From CAYFMP01 sp964344215 (GTDB taxonomy: Bacteria; Pseudomonadota; Alphaproteobacteria; Rhodospirillales; Casp-alpha2), in NCBI GenBank assembly GCA_964344215.1, contig CAYFMP010000024.1, positions 1 through 47,335 on the forward strand: a stretch of DNA of 47,335 nucleotides, given 5' to 3'. The position numbers and the translations under genes are program-made. The notes under the pieces were generated by a model. The model made no database searches. It saw nothing but the letters and a program-made list of their open reading frames with translations, and was not told the DNA's origin. Below, piece after piece: positions 7,677 to 16,259 of the stretch (positions within the stretch are counted from its first letter, which is position 1; every line of letters starts with the position of its first letter).

Positions 7677-8294
7677 ATGTTACGTCCAATCCCATTCGTG
7701 TTTTCTGTAGCGTTTCTCTTGGTTTTCGCCATCCCGGGCGGACCTCTCGGCGCGGCCGGGAATTCGGCTTCGGAGAACGTGAGCGCGTTCCAGGCATCGT
7801 TGATCGATGTCATGAAAAAGGCCGACCAAACGAGCGTCCGCCAGCGCTACGAACACTTGGCACCGACCGTCGAAAGCAGCTTTCATATCCCGTTGATGGT
7901 CCAGATCGCGGCCGGAAACCACTGGAATCAAGCGACTCGGGAGGAGCGAATCCAATTGATCCGAGCTTTCCGACGCATGAGCGTTTCGACCCTTGCGACG
8001 TTGTTCAGTGGCTATTCGGGCGAGGTGTTTCAGGTGTTGAACGAAAAAGAAGGGCCCCGCCACACCCAACTTGTAATGACCGAACTGATCAAGAGCGACA
8101 AATCGACGGTCGACATCACCTATGTTTCACGGCGATTCGAAGACGGCTGGCGGATCATCGACGTCGTCGTCGATAGCGGCATCAGCGAGTTGAAGGTGCG
8201 GCGCTCCGAATATCATCTGGTCTTGAAGAAGAGCGGCGTTCCCGGCCTGATCGACCTATTGAATGCAAAGGCCGATGAGCTTATGTCGGAGTAA
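7677..8294 (+). CDS. MlaC-like periplasmic phospholipid-binding protein, copy 1
   Basis: A 205-residue protein of the MlaC/Ttg2D family. The ATG at 7677 is chosen over the in-frame TTG at 7626 because it opens directly into a signal peptide (about 1-23, hydrophobic VFSVAFLLVFAI). The MlaC core follows: FQASLIDVMKKAD, FHIPLMVQIAAGNHW, ERIQLIRAFRRMSVSTLATLFSGYSGE and FEDGWRIIDVVVDSGISE. MlaC shuttles lipids between MlaA and the inner-membrane Mla complex. Copy 2 starts 39 nt after its stop. The divergent gene is mlaA-like, which supports a shared pathway. Confidence 0.82.
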   Translation: MLRPIPFVFSVAFLLVFAIPGGPLGAAGNSASENVSAFQASLIDVMKKADQTSVRQRYEHLAPTVESSFHIPLMVQIAAGNHWNQATREERIQLIRAFRRMSVSTLATLFSGYSGEVFQVLNEKEGPRHTQLVMTELIKSDKSTVDITYVSRRFEDGWRIIDVVVDSGISELKVRRSEYHLVLKKSGVPGLIDLLNAKADELMSE

Positions 8295-8333
8295 CCCTCC
8301 CCCGATTGCCCCCGATTCTCGCCTGGAGAGACT

Positions 8334-8945
8334 ATGAGCCGGTTTCGATTCGCCTGTTTCTTGTTTGTCGCGGCCTACGTCGCCTTACCGCAGCCCGGCC
8401 ACGGCGCCGATACCGATCCCAGCCAATTGGTCGAGGGTTTTCACCTGACGCTGCTCGAGACCATGAGAAACGCCGACAGCCTTGGCGTCAAAGGGCGTTA
8501 CCGGAAGCTCGAACCGCGAATCGAAAAGGCCTTTCATCTGCCGCTGATGATTCAGGTCGCCAGCAGTTCGTTCTGGAAGGACGCCGACGAGGCGCAACGC
8601 GACCGACTGGTTTCGGCGTTCTCACGCCTCAGCGTCAGCACCTACGCCAACCAGTTCGACGGTTACTCGGGCCAGTCCTTCGAAGTCCTCGGCGAAAAAC
8701 CCGGACCACAGGAGACCGTTCTGGTCGATACGCGGATCGTCAATCCTTCCGACGACGACGTCGACCTCACCTACGTGACACGCAAGATCAAAGGCGAATG
8801 GCGGATCATCGACGTTCTGCTCGATACGGGAATAAGCGAGCTCGCGGTGCGTCGTTCGGAGTACCGGCGGATCCTGAAGAACCGCGGCGTCGAAGGTCTG
8901 ATCGACACTTTGAACAATAAGGCCGACAGCCTCACCGCCGGATAG
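8334..8945 (+). CDS. MlaC-like periplasmic phospholipid-binding protein, copy 2
   Basis: A 203-residue tandem paralogue of the preceding gene. It has a signal peptide (about 1-24, ending PGHGA) and matches copy 1 along its length: FHLPLMIQVASSSFW against FHIPLMVQIAAGNHW, the motif LSVSTYANQFDGYSGQ, and GEWRIIDVLLDTGISELAVRRSEY. The pair most likely arose by duplication and then diverged. GGAGAG lies 8 nt before the ATG. The stop is convergent with hpnL. The two copies might bind different lipids, such as phospholipid against hopanoid or phosphonolipid; this is an inference only. Confidence 0.82.
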   Translation: MSRFRFACFLFVAAYVALPQPGHGADTDPSQLVEGFHLTLLETMRNADSLGVKGRYRKLEPRIEKAFHLPLMIQVASSSFWKDADEAQRDRLVSAFSRLSVSTYANQFDGYSGQSFEVLGEKPGPQETVLVDTRIVNPSDDDVDLTYVTRKIKGEWRIIDVLLDTGISELAVRRSEYRRILKNRGVEGLIDTLNNKADSLTAG

Positions 8946-8964
8946 GGAAACGAAATCTCGCCGG

Positions 8965-9963
8965 CTACGATGGCGGGCTCTCGCCCAACATTCCAGGCCT
9001 CGCCGAATACCAGGCGCCGAGCAGGAACCCGAGAGATATCCAGACCAGCTCCCGAAGCCGCCTGACCACGGCGACCGAGAATCCCAGCGTCGGCGAGCCG
9101 GTGATCATGCCGGAAACGACAACGAACGCCCCCTCTTGAGCACCGATGCTGGCCGGGATGAAGAAAGTTCCGGCGCGCACCATCTGCGCCACCGCCTCGA
9201 TGATCCACGCGTCGCTCCAGGAAACCGGATGACCGAGCAACGACATCGCGTAATAGACCTCGACGGCGCCCAACACCCAGTTGACGAAAGCCAGCGCGAC
9301 CGCCCAGGCGAGCCGTCCGCGATGCCCCGTATAGAACGCCACCAGCCGTTCATCCATGTCGTGGATATGGTGAAGTATGATGTCGATGCGGCGGGCAAAG
9401 TGGATCCGGCTCAACCAGGTGCCGGTCAGCGAAGAAATTCGAAAGCGCTGAACGGCGAACATCCCGAACGTGCCGACCGTAAGCGCCGCCAACCCGGCCG
9501 CGGCGAGTCCCTTGGCACTGCCGGAAACGGCCTCGGAGGCGATGACGAACCCGAAACCGACCACCAGGAATAGGCACAAGGATATCATGTTGATGGTCTT
9601 GGCGAGAATCAGTGAAGCCGTCCCCTCCCGGTACGACACGCCGTATTGCCTCTTGAGCAGCATGGCCTTGACCGGCTCGCCGCCGAAGCCGCCGGCCGGG
9701 ATGACGTTGTTGAAGGCCTCGCCGACCATCCTGACCGCCCAGGTTCTGACCGCCCAAACAAGATCCATCGGTCGTGCCGTCAGGGTCATCAACCAGGTAA
9801 ACGAATCGATGGCGAAAGCGGCGAAGTAAATGGCAAGCAACAGCAGAAATCCGAATCCGACCTCGCCGATCCGCGCTACCACCTCGCGCAGATCGGTCTC
9901 GGCGACGATGTAGGCGAGCAGGACGGCGCCCAGGGCCAGATAGAGGAGCTTCAGAATACGCAT
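8965..9963 (-). CDS. hpnL: HpnL-like multi-pass membrane protein (flippase-like lysyl-PG synthase TM domain)
   Basis: A 332-residue integral membrane protein with about eight hydrophobic segments. It contains GEAFNNVIPAGGFGGEPVKA, the signature of the lysylphosphatidylglycerol synthase transmembrane/flippase family, and FIPASIGAQEGAFV near the end. In hopanoid loci this family is called HpnL and is thought to handle lipid transfer across the inner membrane. The ATG at 9963 was chosen because it opens the first membrane helix; the longer upstream frame is the shadow of the neighbouring gene. It follows the CDP-alcohol phosphotransferase by 23 nt and is the last gene of that operon. Confidence 0.78.
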   Translation of the reverse strand: MRILKLLYLALGAVLLAYIVAETDLREVVARIGEVGFGFLLLLAIYFAAFAIDSFTWLMTLTARPMDLVWAVRTWAVRMVGEAFNNVIPAGGFGGEPVKAMLLKRQYGVSYREGTASLILAKTINMISLCLFLVVGFGFVIASEAVSGSAKGLAAAGLAALTVGTFGMFAVQRFRISSLTGTWLSRIHFARRIDIILHHIHDMDERLVAFYTGHRGRLAWAVALAFVNWVLGAVEVYYAMSLLGHPVSWSDAWIIEAVAQMVRAGTFFIPASIGAQEGAFVVVSGMITGSPTLGFSVAVVRRLRELVWISLGFLLGAWYSARPGMLGESPPS

Positions 9964-9986
9964 GCGTTCGATGTCCGCCCCACTCG

Positions 9987-10649
9987 CTAGGTGCTGAACC
10001 GGCGAACCCGGCGGAATCCGAGGGCCATCCAATAGACTTGAGCGCCGATGGCGGCAGCCGGCAGCAAAACCCACAATACGTCGAACACGGCTAGGGCCAA
10101 AACCAGGAACCAAAAATCGGCCCGCGTCAGCTCGCGGAAGAAGAACAGCGCCCATTCGGTGGCCCCGTTCGGCCGTAATTCGGCTTCGTCCGTTTGCTGT
10201 TCCGTCTTGTTGGAATCGAAGCGTTCGAGAACGAGCACCAGCGCATAGTTGATCGTGCAGCCGACAGCCGCCGCCACACCCAGCCACATCCAGACATTCT
10301 CCCCGACCAGCCGCGCGTGGCCGATGCCGAGGGCGGTGAAGAAGGCCGCATGGACGATCCAATCGACGAAGGTGTCGAACTGTCTGCCGAACTCCGATGT
10401 CTGGTTCTTGAGTCGCGCGATCTCGCCGTCGCAATGGTCGAGGACGTAGTAGACGAACAATAGAACCGCGCCCGGAACCGACGAACTCTGGCCGTCCCGC
10501 CACAGCACCCATGCGGCGCCGAGCCCGATGAGCAACGAAACGGCGGTGATGTGGTTGGCCCGGAGCGGCGTCCTGGCGAGAACCGGAGTCACCAGCCCGG
10601 AGATGTGCCTGATCATCGGGAACAACGGTTTTCGTGGCATCGCGCTCAT
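9987..10649 (-). CDS. CDP-alcohol phosphotransferase family membrane enzyme (hpnN operon)
   Basis: A 220-residue integral membrane enzyme that should move a phospho- or phosphono-alcohol from a CDP carrier to an acceptor alcohol. The full family motif D-x2-DG-x2-AR-x8-G-x3-D-x3-D is present: D71, D74, G75, A78, R79, G88, D92 and D96. Several hydrophobic helices surround it. Its ATG overlaps the hpnN stop by 4 nt (ATGA), and hpnL follows 23 nt later. Such tight coupling between a hopanoid exporter and a head-group transferase suggests that one substrate class is shared. Which alcohol it uses cannot be read from the sequence. Confidence 0.8.
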   Translation of the reverse strand: MSAMPRKPLFPMIRHISGLVTPVLARTPLRANHITAVSLLIGLGAAWVLWRDGQSSSVPGAVLLFVYYVLDHCDGEIARLKNQTSEFGRQFDTFVDWIVHAAFFTALGIGHARLVGENVWMWLGVAAAVGCTINYALVLVLERFDSNKTEQQTDEAELRPNGATEWALFFFRELTRADFWFLVLALAVFDVLWVLLPAAAIGAQVYWMALGFRRVRRFST

Positions 10650-13285
10650 GTCCCGGTCCCGCCCGGTCTGCGCACCAACACCATCAGCGCCGGCAGGAAA
10701 ACCAAGGTACTGAGAAGCGACAACGTGATCGAAACCGTCAGCAACGTCCCCATGGACGACGTCCCGGGGTGGCTGGACAGCGCGATGCTGCCGAACGACC
10801 CGATAGTGGTCAGGGCGCTGAAGACGACGGCACGCGGGGTCGAGGTTTGCATGACGCCGTTCAAGCCCGTCTCGCCGCGCTGTTCGCGGTCCCTCGTCAC
10901 CAGATGGATGGCGCCGGCGACGCCGAGTCCGAACAGCAACGGCAATACGATGACATTGGCGAAGTTGAACGGCATGGCGAGGAGCACCGAAGCGGCCACC
11001 GTCATGACGGCGGCCAGGGCCAGCGGCGCAAACACCAATGCGACCGGAACGAGTCGCTGCAAGACGACGACAAGCAGCACCATGATGCAGGCGACGGCGA
11101 TGATGGCGGCCTCGTAGAAAGCCCTGACCACCGCCTTGCCGGCCTCGAAGATGACGACCGGCGATCCGATGGCGTCCGGCGCCACGGCGCGAACCGCATC
11201 GACGAATTTCTCGAGGGCCAGGTGGTCGCGCAAATCCGCTTTCGGGAACACCTCGAGCCGGGCTCGGTTGTCGGCCGCGATCTGGCGTTCACGCAGGTCC
11301 GCGGGCAGTGTCTCCAGGCTGACCGCGGCGGCGTCCAGGGAACGGATGAGAGACCGCAAACGCCCCTGCAGCCCGCTCAGCAGCCTGTGTTCGAGTTCGC
11401 CGCCAGCCGCGACCGGCAATTGCCGAAGAGCCGCAGACAGCCGCGCGGCGGCGGTGGCCTCGCGGCTGTTCTTCCGCTGGCCGCTGAGCTCGTCGAGCTT
11501 ATGCTTCAAGGTTTCGAGCGCCTGCGCCCGCTCGACATCGGTGATCGGATCGCGGCTGTCCGTGCCGGCCAAAGCCGGCGCCAGGAACAGGGCCGTCGAC
11601 CTGACGATGTCGAGCTTCTCTTCCTGATCGGTCGGCACGTAGTCTTTCACGCTCACCGTTTCCTCGACTTCCGGCAGGTCGTTGAGACGGGCGCCCAAGG
11701 CGGCGGCCGCCTCGACGCTATCGGCCAGTATCTCGATCGAATAGGGACTGCTCCGGGCGTCTTTCATGATGTCGAACAGGGTCGATACCGATTCGGTTTC
11801 CCGTTCCTTCAGATTGAGCGGGTCGAAATCGAACCGCGCCTGCGTGGAAACGGCGATGGAACCGGCAAACAGCAAGACGGACCCGAGGCAGATGGCGCCG
11901 GCGTGGCGCTCGATGCGGCGGCGAAGGGCTACGACCGGCGTCGGCCTCTCGGCGACCGGTTCCAATTGGCGCGGCTCCGGCAGGACACTGAGCAACGCCG
12001 GCAACAGCGTCAGATTGGCGATCAAGGCGATGAACATGCCGGTACCGGCGATCAGGCCCAGTTCGGCCAATCCGACGTATTCGGTCGGCAGGAACGAATA
12101 AAAAGCGATGGCGGCGCTGAACGCGCACAGCGTCAGGGGACCGCCGATGCCGGCCGCCGTCTTCGACAACGATTCCGCCCGCCCTCCGCCCCGCTGCACT
12201 TCCTCGCGATAGCGCAGCGCGTAGTGAATGCCGAAATCGACGCTCAAGCCGATGAACAGAACGGCGAAGGCGACCGAGATCAGGTTCAGCGAACCCAACG
12301 CCAGGATGGCGAACGCAGCCGTCCACAGCAAACCGGATATCAGGGTGATCAATATGGCCAACACCAGGGGCGGCGAGCGGACGCCGATCAGCAACAGGCC
12401 GACGACCAGGGTGAACGAGATCAGGCCGGCCAGCCCCATCCCCTTCTCGACGCTCTTCAATTCCTCCTGGGCCAGCGCCGCCGATCCGGTCAGGCGCACC
12501 GTCACCCCATGACCGGCGTCGAACTCCAGCTTCCCGACCAGGGCGCGAATGGATGCCATCGCCTCGGTCGCCGGCTGCAGGCTGGTGAAATCCAGGGCCG
12601 GTTGAATGAGCAGAAAACGCCGGTTCCCGCTTTCCTCCGCCTCGTCTCCCGTCATCAATCGCCGCCACGACAGGTGGCGGAATTCCCCTGCCGCTTGCGC
12701 CTCCGCAACCTCGGCGATCGAATTCAGCACGCGGGCGATCTCGATCGGCGCCTCGCCTTCTCCTTCTATCGTCTCGTCGATAGCCAGCCCGAGCATGTGG
12801 ACGAACCCGCGCAGGCTCGGATCGCGCCAAAGCGTTCCAAGGAACGGCTGCGCTTCGGCCAAGCGGTCGCTGAGGTCGTAAAGCTCGTCGACATCGAGGT
12901 AGAGAAGACCGTTCTTGCGGAAGAAATCGCTTCCCGCCGGATCGTAAACGCTGCCGAACCGTTGCGGCTGGCGGCGGAGCTCGGCGGCAAGATTCAGGGC
13001 GGCGTCATCGGCCAGGTCCGGTGTCTGGCCGTCGATGACGATCAGGATGTTGTCCGAGAACTGTGGAAAGGCGGCGCTCATGGCTCGCGCTTTCTGGCGG
13101 AACGGCAAATCCTTGGACAGCATGTCGGTGGTGCTGGTGCTGATCCTGACATTGCCGGCAAAATAGAACGCGGACACGACAGTGAGCGCCAGCGATGCGG
13201 CGATCACAAGCCAGGCGCCGCGCCGAACCCATTCCGTCCAGCGGACTAGGGCATCGCGGTAGGATTTGGCGGCGGCGTCGAGCAC
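10646..13285 (-). CDS. hpnN: HpnN, hopanoid-associated RND-family transporter
   Basis: An 879-residue MMPL/RND-type exporter. One N-terminal membrane helix (about 23-46) precedes a large periplasmic domain. A five- to six-helix block follows, with the charged GLSVDFGIHYALRYREE segment, and then a second periplasmic domain and a second helix block near the C-terminus (GLGVAGAIHLVTRDREQRG). HpnN carries hopanoids from the inner to the outer membrane in other alphaproteobacteria. The start is GTG at 13285, with AAAGGTAGG upstream. It leads the operon with the CDP-alcohol phosphotransferase and hpnL. A nearly full-length open frame on the opposite strand is a codon-bias shadow. Confidence 0.88.
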   Translation of the reverse strand: MLDAAAKSYRDALVRWTEWVRRGAWLVIAASLALTVVSAFYFAGNVRISTSTTDMLSKDLPFRQKARAMSAAFPQFSDNILIVIDGQTPDLADDAALNLAAELRRQPQRFGSVYDPAGSDFFRKNGLLYLDVDELYDLSDRLAEAQPFLGTLWRDPSLRGFVHMLGLAIDETIEGEGEAPIEIARVLNSIAEVAEAQAAGEFRHLSWRRLMTGDEAEESGNRRFLLIQPALDFTSLQPATEAMASIRALVGKLEFDAGHGVTVRLTGSAALAQEELKSVEKGMGLAGLISFTLVVGLLLIGVRSPPLVLAILITLISGLLWTAAFAILALGSLNLISVAFAVLFIGLSVDFGIHYALRYREEVQRGGGRAESLSKTAAGIGGPLTLCAFSAAIAFYSFLPTEYVGLAELGLIAGTGMFIALIANLTLLPALLSVLPEPRQLEPVAERPTPVVALRRRIERHAGAICLGSVLLFAGSIAVSTQARFDFDPLNLKERETESVSTLFDIMKDARSSPYSIEILADSVEAAAALGARLNDLPEVEETVSVKDYVPTDQEEKLDIVRSTALFLAPALAGTDSRDPITDVERAQALETLKHKLDELSGQRKNSREATAAARLSAALRQLPVAAGGELEHRLLSGLQGRLRSLIRSLDAAAVSLETLPADLRERQIAADNRARLEVFPKADLRDHLALEKFVDAVRAVAPDAIGSPVVIFEAGKAVVRAFYEAAIIAVACIMVLLVVVLQRLVPVALVFAPLALAAVMTVAASVLLAMPFNFANVIVLPLLFGLGVAGAIHLVTRDREQRGETGLNGVMQTSTPRAVVFSALTTIGSFGSIALSSHPGTSSMGTLLTVSITLSLLSTLVFLPALMVLVRRPGGTGT

Positions 13286-13505
13286 GGATCGGCCTACCTT
13301 TCAGGTCTCGGAGCCCGCCCGACGGCGGGTCGTCGGCGTCGTACGGACGACGCGCGCGCCGCTTATAGCGCTGTTGCCCGGAATGCCACAAGTCACCGTG
13401 GCGGCAACTCCCGATCGGCCCCCGTTCCGGCTTGACTTCGGAGGGCCGGTGAAACAGGTTGGCGGCGTCTCGTCCCCGTGATCATCGAAAGCCCGCGGCA
13501 CCCTC

Positions 13506-14117
13506 ATGACCAAGATACCTTGGGACCAACGCGCGGCACGGATTCTGGTCAGACCGCTGGTCAACAGCCCGGTGACACCGAACCAACTGACCGTGTTCAC
13601 CTTGGTGCTTGCGTTGGCGGGCGCCGGGTTGATGGCAACCGGCGAGCCGGTCCACGCCAACTGGGGAGCGGGTCTCTTCGTTTTGGCCCGGTTCCTCGAT
13701 CACTTCGACGGCGAACTGGCGCGCCAGAAGGGCATGTCGTCGAAACTCGGCTATTACCTCGACTACGTCGCCGGCGGGCTCAGCTACGGGGCCCTGTTCG
13801 CTTGTATTGGGATAGGCTTGCGTGGCTCCGAATTGGGCGGATGGGCTTTGGCCCTCGGCCTGGCTGGAACGGCGTCGGCTGTCGTTTCCATGTTCACCAA
13901 TCTCGGCATCGACAAGGTCAGTAAGGCCGGCGAAGGCGACGCGGTCGGGTATCCGGGTTTCGCCGGTTTCGAGTTGGAGGACGGAATCTACCTGATCGCG
14001 CCGATCACTTGGGCCGGATGGCTGTTGCCGTTTTTCGTCGCCGCCGGCATCGGCGCCACGATTTACTGCCTGTGGACTTGCTGGTCGCTGGCGACACTGC
14101 GGCTTCGCAAAGACTAG
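13506..14117 (+). CDS. CDP-alcohol phosphotransferase-like protein lacking the final motif aspartate
   Basis: A 203-residue membrane protein of the CDP-alcohol phosphotransferase family. It has D65, D68, G69, A72, R73, G82 and D86, but the last aspartate of the motif is glycine (G90 in LDYVAGG). In the family that residue is the proposed catalytic base. Near the N-terminus it shares PLxNxPVTPNxLT with the neighbour on the opposite strand, and later PGFAGFELEDGIYLIAP against PSFAGFDPDDAMLAVP. The two are therefore close relatives. It may be an inactive partner subunit or may use different chemistry. It converges on the neighbour, with 16 nt between stops. Confidence 0.75.
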   Translation: MTKIPWDQRAARILVRPLVNSPVTPNQLTVFTLVLALAGAGLMATGEPVHANWGAGLFVLARFLDHFDGELARQKGMSSKLGYYLDYVAGGLSYGALFACIGIGLRGSELGGWALALGLAGTASAVVSMFTNLGIDKVSKAGEGDAVGYPGFAGFELEDGIYLIAPITWAGWLLPFFVAAGIGATIYCLWTCWSLATLRLRKD

Positions 14118-14133
14118 GACCGGGAACCACTTC

Positions 14134-14739
14134 CTATCCCGTTTCGGCCAATTTGCGTCGAAATAGCCAGTAGAAAAAGACGGCGAAGGCGGGGGCGCCG
14201 ATGGCGGCGGCGGCCAGCAGCAATTCGGATGCGCCCAACCACACGGCAATCGGCACCGCCAGCATGGCGTCGTCGGGATCGAAACCGGCGAAACTCGGCA
14301 ACTCGGCGGCGCGCGAGCCCTCGACCTCCTCGATCCGCATGACGAGCCACAGGATCACGGCGATGGCGGCGCCGGCGAGGACGCCCATCGGCAGCGCCCA
14401 AACTCCGTAGTCGCTGTCCCGCAGACCCACTCCGAGCCCGACCAAGATCAGTGTGTTGGAAGCGGCGTCGGCGATCAGGTCGTAGGTGTGACCGCCCGGA
14501 CTGGTCCGTCCGGTGAGGCGGGCCAAATCACCGTCGGCCCGGTCCAAGACCATGGAAACCACGAACAAACCGGCCCCGATATGCGCCCACCGTTCGACGC
14601 CGACGGCGAGCGCCGCCGCCGCCCCGATGCCAGCGGCGAGACGGAGCGTGGTCAGATGATTGGGCGTCACCGGCGTATTTCTCAACGGCCGGACGACGGC
14701 AGCTCGGGCAATCCGGTGGATCCAGGTGTTATGGCTCAT
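14134..14739 (-). CDS. CDP-alcohol phosphotransferase, co-operonic with phosphonopyruvate decarboxylase
   Basis: A 201-residue membrane enzyme with the full catalytic motif: D66, D69, G70, A73, R74, G83, D87 and D91. It shares the PVTPN N-terminal loop and a FAGFDPDD segment with the facing paralogue at 13506-14117. Its ATG is 24 nt after the stop of the phosphonopyruvate decarboxylase gene, so the two should be co-transcribed. The natural reading is transfer of a CMP-activated phosphonate, such as CMP-2-aminoethylphosphonate, to diacylglycerol or another lipid alcohol. An ordinary phospholipid head group remains possible. Confidence 0.8.
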   Translation of the reverse strand: MSHNTWIHRIARAAVVRPLRNTPVTPNHLTTLRLAAGIGAAAALAVGVERWAHIGAGLFVVSMVLDRADGDLARLTGRTSPGGHTYDLIADAASNTLILVGLGVGLRDSDYGVWALPMGVLAGAAIAVILWLVMRIEEVEGSRAAELPSFAGFDPDDAMLAVPIAVWLGASELLLAAAAIGAPAFAVFFYWLFRRKLAETG

Positions 14740-14763
14740 GATCCGGCACCCCAGGATCGGTGA

Positions 14764-15909
14764 TCAAGTCTTCTTACGGGCCGCAATGAAGGCCTTCAGG
14801 CGGCGCGCCACTTGCTCAGGCGTGATCGTCGGCCGCCCCAGGTTCTCCATGGAGCCCGGCAGGATGCGCATATGGATAAGGCTGGGGCCTCGGCTTTTCA
14901 AGGCCTTAGAGACGGCATCCCCGAACCCTTCGAGGCCGTCGCAACGGTAGCCCGAACGGTAACCGCAATGGGCGGCGATGGCGGCGAAATCGGCGCTCCC
15001 GGAAACCGTCGGCTGACCGCCTGTCGAATCATAGGTCCCGTTGTCGAGGACCACGTGGACGAGCCGCTTTGGACCATAGGCGCCAATGGTGCCGAGCGTC
15101 CCCATCTTCATCAAAAGGGCGCCGTCGCCGTCGACGACGACGACCGGGTTGTCGGCGTTCAGCGCCACCCCCAAGCCCATGCCGGCGGCGCATCCCATGG
15201 AACCGACCTGATAGAGGTGTTGGTCGCGGTCCTCGAGGGTGAAAAGTTCGCGCCCGCACTTGCCGGTGGTGGCGATGACCACCGCTTCCGCCGGAAGGAC
15301 CGACAGCAACCTCTCCAAGGCGGCCATGCGGGCGGGCCGTTCGCCACCGCTCAGATTGGCCACGTCGCCCGGTGCCGGCGCAGCCGGTGGTTCGGCCTCC
15401 AGCTCGCTCGGCGCCACGTCGCCTTTCCGCATGATCAGGCCGTACGGCAGGCCGCTCGCCCGCATGCGTTCGCAGGCCTCTGTAACGGTCGATTGAACAT
15501 TGTCTCCGGAATCCGGAAATGGCGCCCGTTCGATGGCCATCAGATCGAGAAGGTCCGGGGTGATCTTTCCCATCAGTTCGTGTTGCGGCTCGTCTTCAAG
15601 CCCCGGACCGGCCCGCCAGGTGACGATGAGCAGTGTCGGAATGCGGAACGGGTAGTTGAGCGACGTCAGTGGGTTGACGGCGTTTCCCAAGCCTGAGTTC
15701 TGGCACATGACGACCGTATCGCGACCGGCCAGCCAGGCGCCGGCGGCGATCGCCACCGCTTCTCCCTCGCTGGCAGCGGCCACGTAATCGAGACGGGAGT
15801 CGGTGATCGCCTGATTGATCAGCGGCGTCAGGAAAGAGCACGGGACGCCGGCGTAAAAGGTCAACCCCTGGCGCCGGCCGGCGCCGAGAAACTCCCTGGC
15901 CTCGATCAA
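14764..15909 (-). CDS. Phosphonopyruvate decarboxylase (thiamine diphosphate enzyme)
   Basis: A 381-residue single-chain ThDP enzyme. Residues 1-165 form the pyrimidine-binding half, with the activating glutamate region SEGEAV (47-52), CQNSGLGNAVNPLTSL (69-84) and WRAGPGLEDEPQH (98-110). These strings are typical of phosphonopyruvate decarboxylases. The pyrophosphate-binding half has GDG at 261-263 and N290. The enzyme converts phosphonopyruvate to phosphonoacetaldehyde, the committing step of most phosphonate pathways. The related sulfopyruvate decarboxylase usually has two separate subunits. The start is TTG at 15909 with a weak ribosome-binding site. PEP mutase, which supplies the substrate, is not in this window. 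Confidence 0.82.
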   Translation of the reverse strand: MIEAREFLGAGRRQGLTFYAGVPCSFLTPLINQAITDSRLDYVAAASEGEAVAIAAGAWLAGRDTVVMCQNSGLGNAVNPLTSLNYPFRIPTLLIVTWRAGPGLEDEPQHELMGKITPDLLDLMAIERAPFPDSGDNVQSTVTEACERMRASGLPYGLIMRKGDVAPSELEAEPPAAPAPGDVANLSGGERPARMAALERLLSVLPAEAVVIATTGKCGRELFTLEDRDQHLYQVGSMGCAAGMGLGVALNADNPVVVVDGDGALLMKMGTLGTIGAYGPKRLVHVVLDNGTYDSTGGQPTVSGSADFAAIAAHCGYRSGYRCDGLEGFGDAVSKALKSRGPSLIHMRILPGSMENLGRPTITPEQVARRLKAFIAARKKT

Positions 15910-16259
15910 AGGAACCTGCCGGCGGCAATCAGGTCGGCGGGGGTCGAGGACGTCCTCCGTCCCGAAACCTTGGTGATCGGGGAACAGCTTCCCAACGACA
16001 ACTGGTTGGCATGAAGAAGCATGGGTTGGCGGTCTCCGCGGAAATGGTCGTGGTGGTCGTTACTGTCACAGAACCCTAACGTTGCACGGCGCGATATATC
16101 ATAAGGCACCGGCAAGTCCACGCCTCCACATGCACCAATTTCGGTCAAAACACCGCGCCGCGCGGTCACGCTATTGTCGCCGATCGCGGTGTTGATGCAC
16201 CCGGTCGCCGGGCGTAGACTGCGCGCCGCACGATTTGCGACACGAATTCGGGGAAGACC
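15910..16259. other. Divergent intergenic region between ppd and the dioxygenase gene
   Basis: About 350 nt with no credible gene. It must carry promoters for both directions. A compact GC palindrome, ACCGCGC-C-GCGCGGT (16152-16166), lies about 95 nt before the dioxygenase start. It could be an operator, although short palindromes of this kind also occur by chance in high-GC DNA. A GATATATC stretch lies near 16092. No clear promoter pair was identified. Confidence 0.35.

Noticed and set aside
10634..13249. Nearly full-length 871-codon open frame antisense to hpnN
   Set aside because: The translation is Arg/Gln/Gly-rich without motifs, while the opposite strand encodes a clear RND transporter. 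High GC removes stops from the antisense frame.
14764..15909. Sulfopyruvate decarboxylase (coenzyme M or sulfolactate route) for the ThDP enzyme
   Set aside because: The presence of suyAB made this worth considering, but the single-chain form, the NSGLGNAVNPLTSL and GLEDEPQH strings and the operon with a CDP-alcohol phosphotransferase favour phosphonopyruvate. It is kept only as a less likely alternative.
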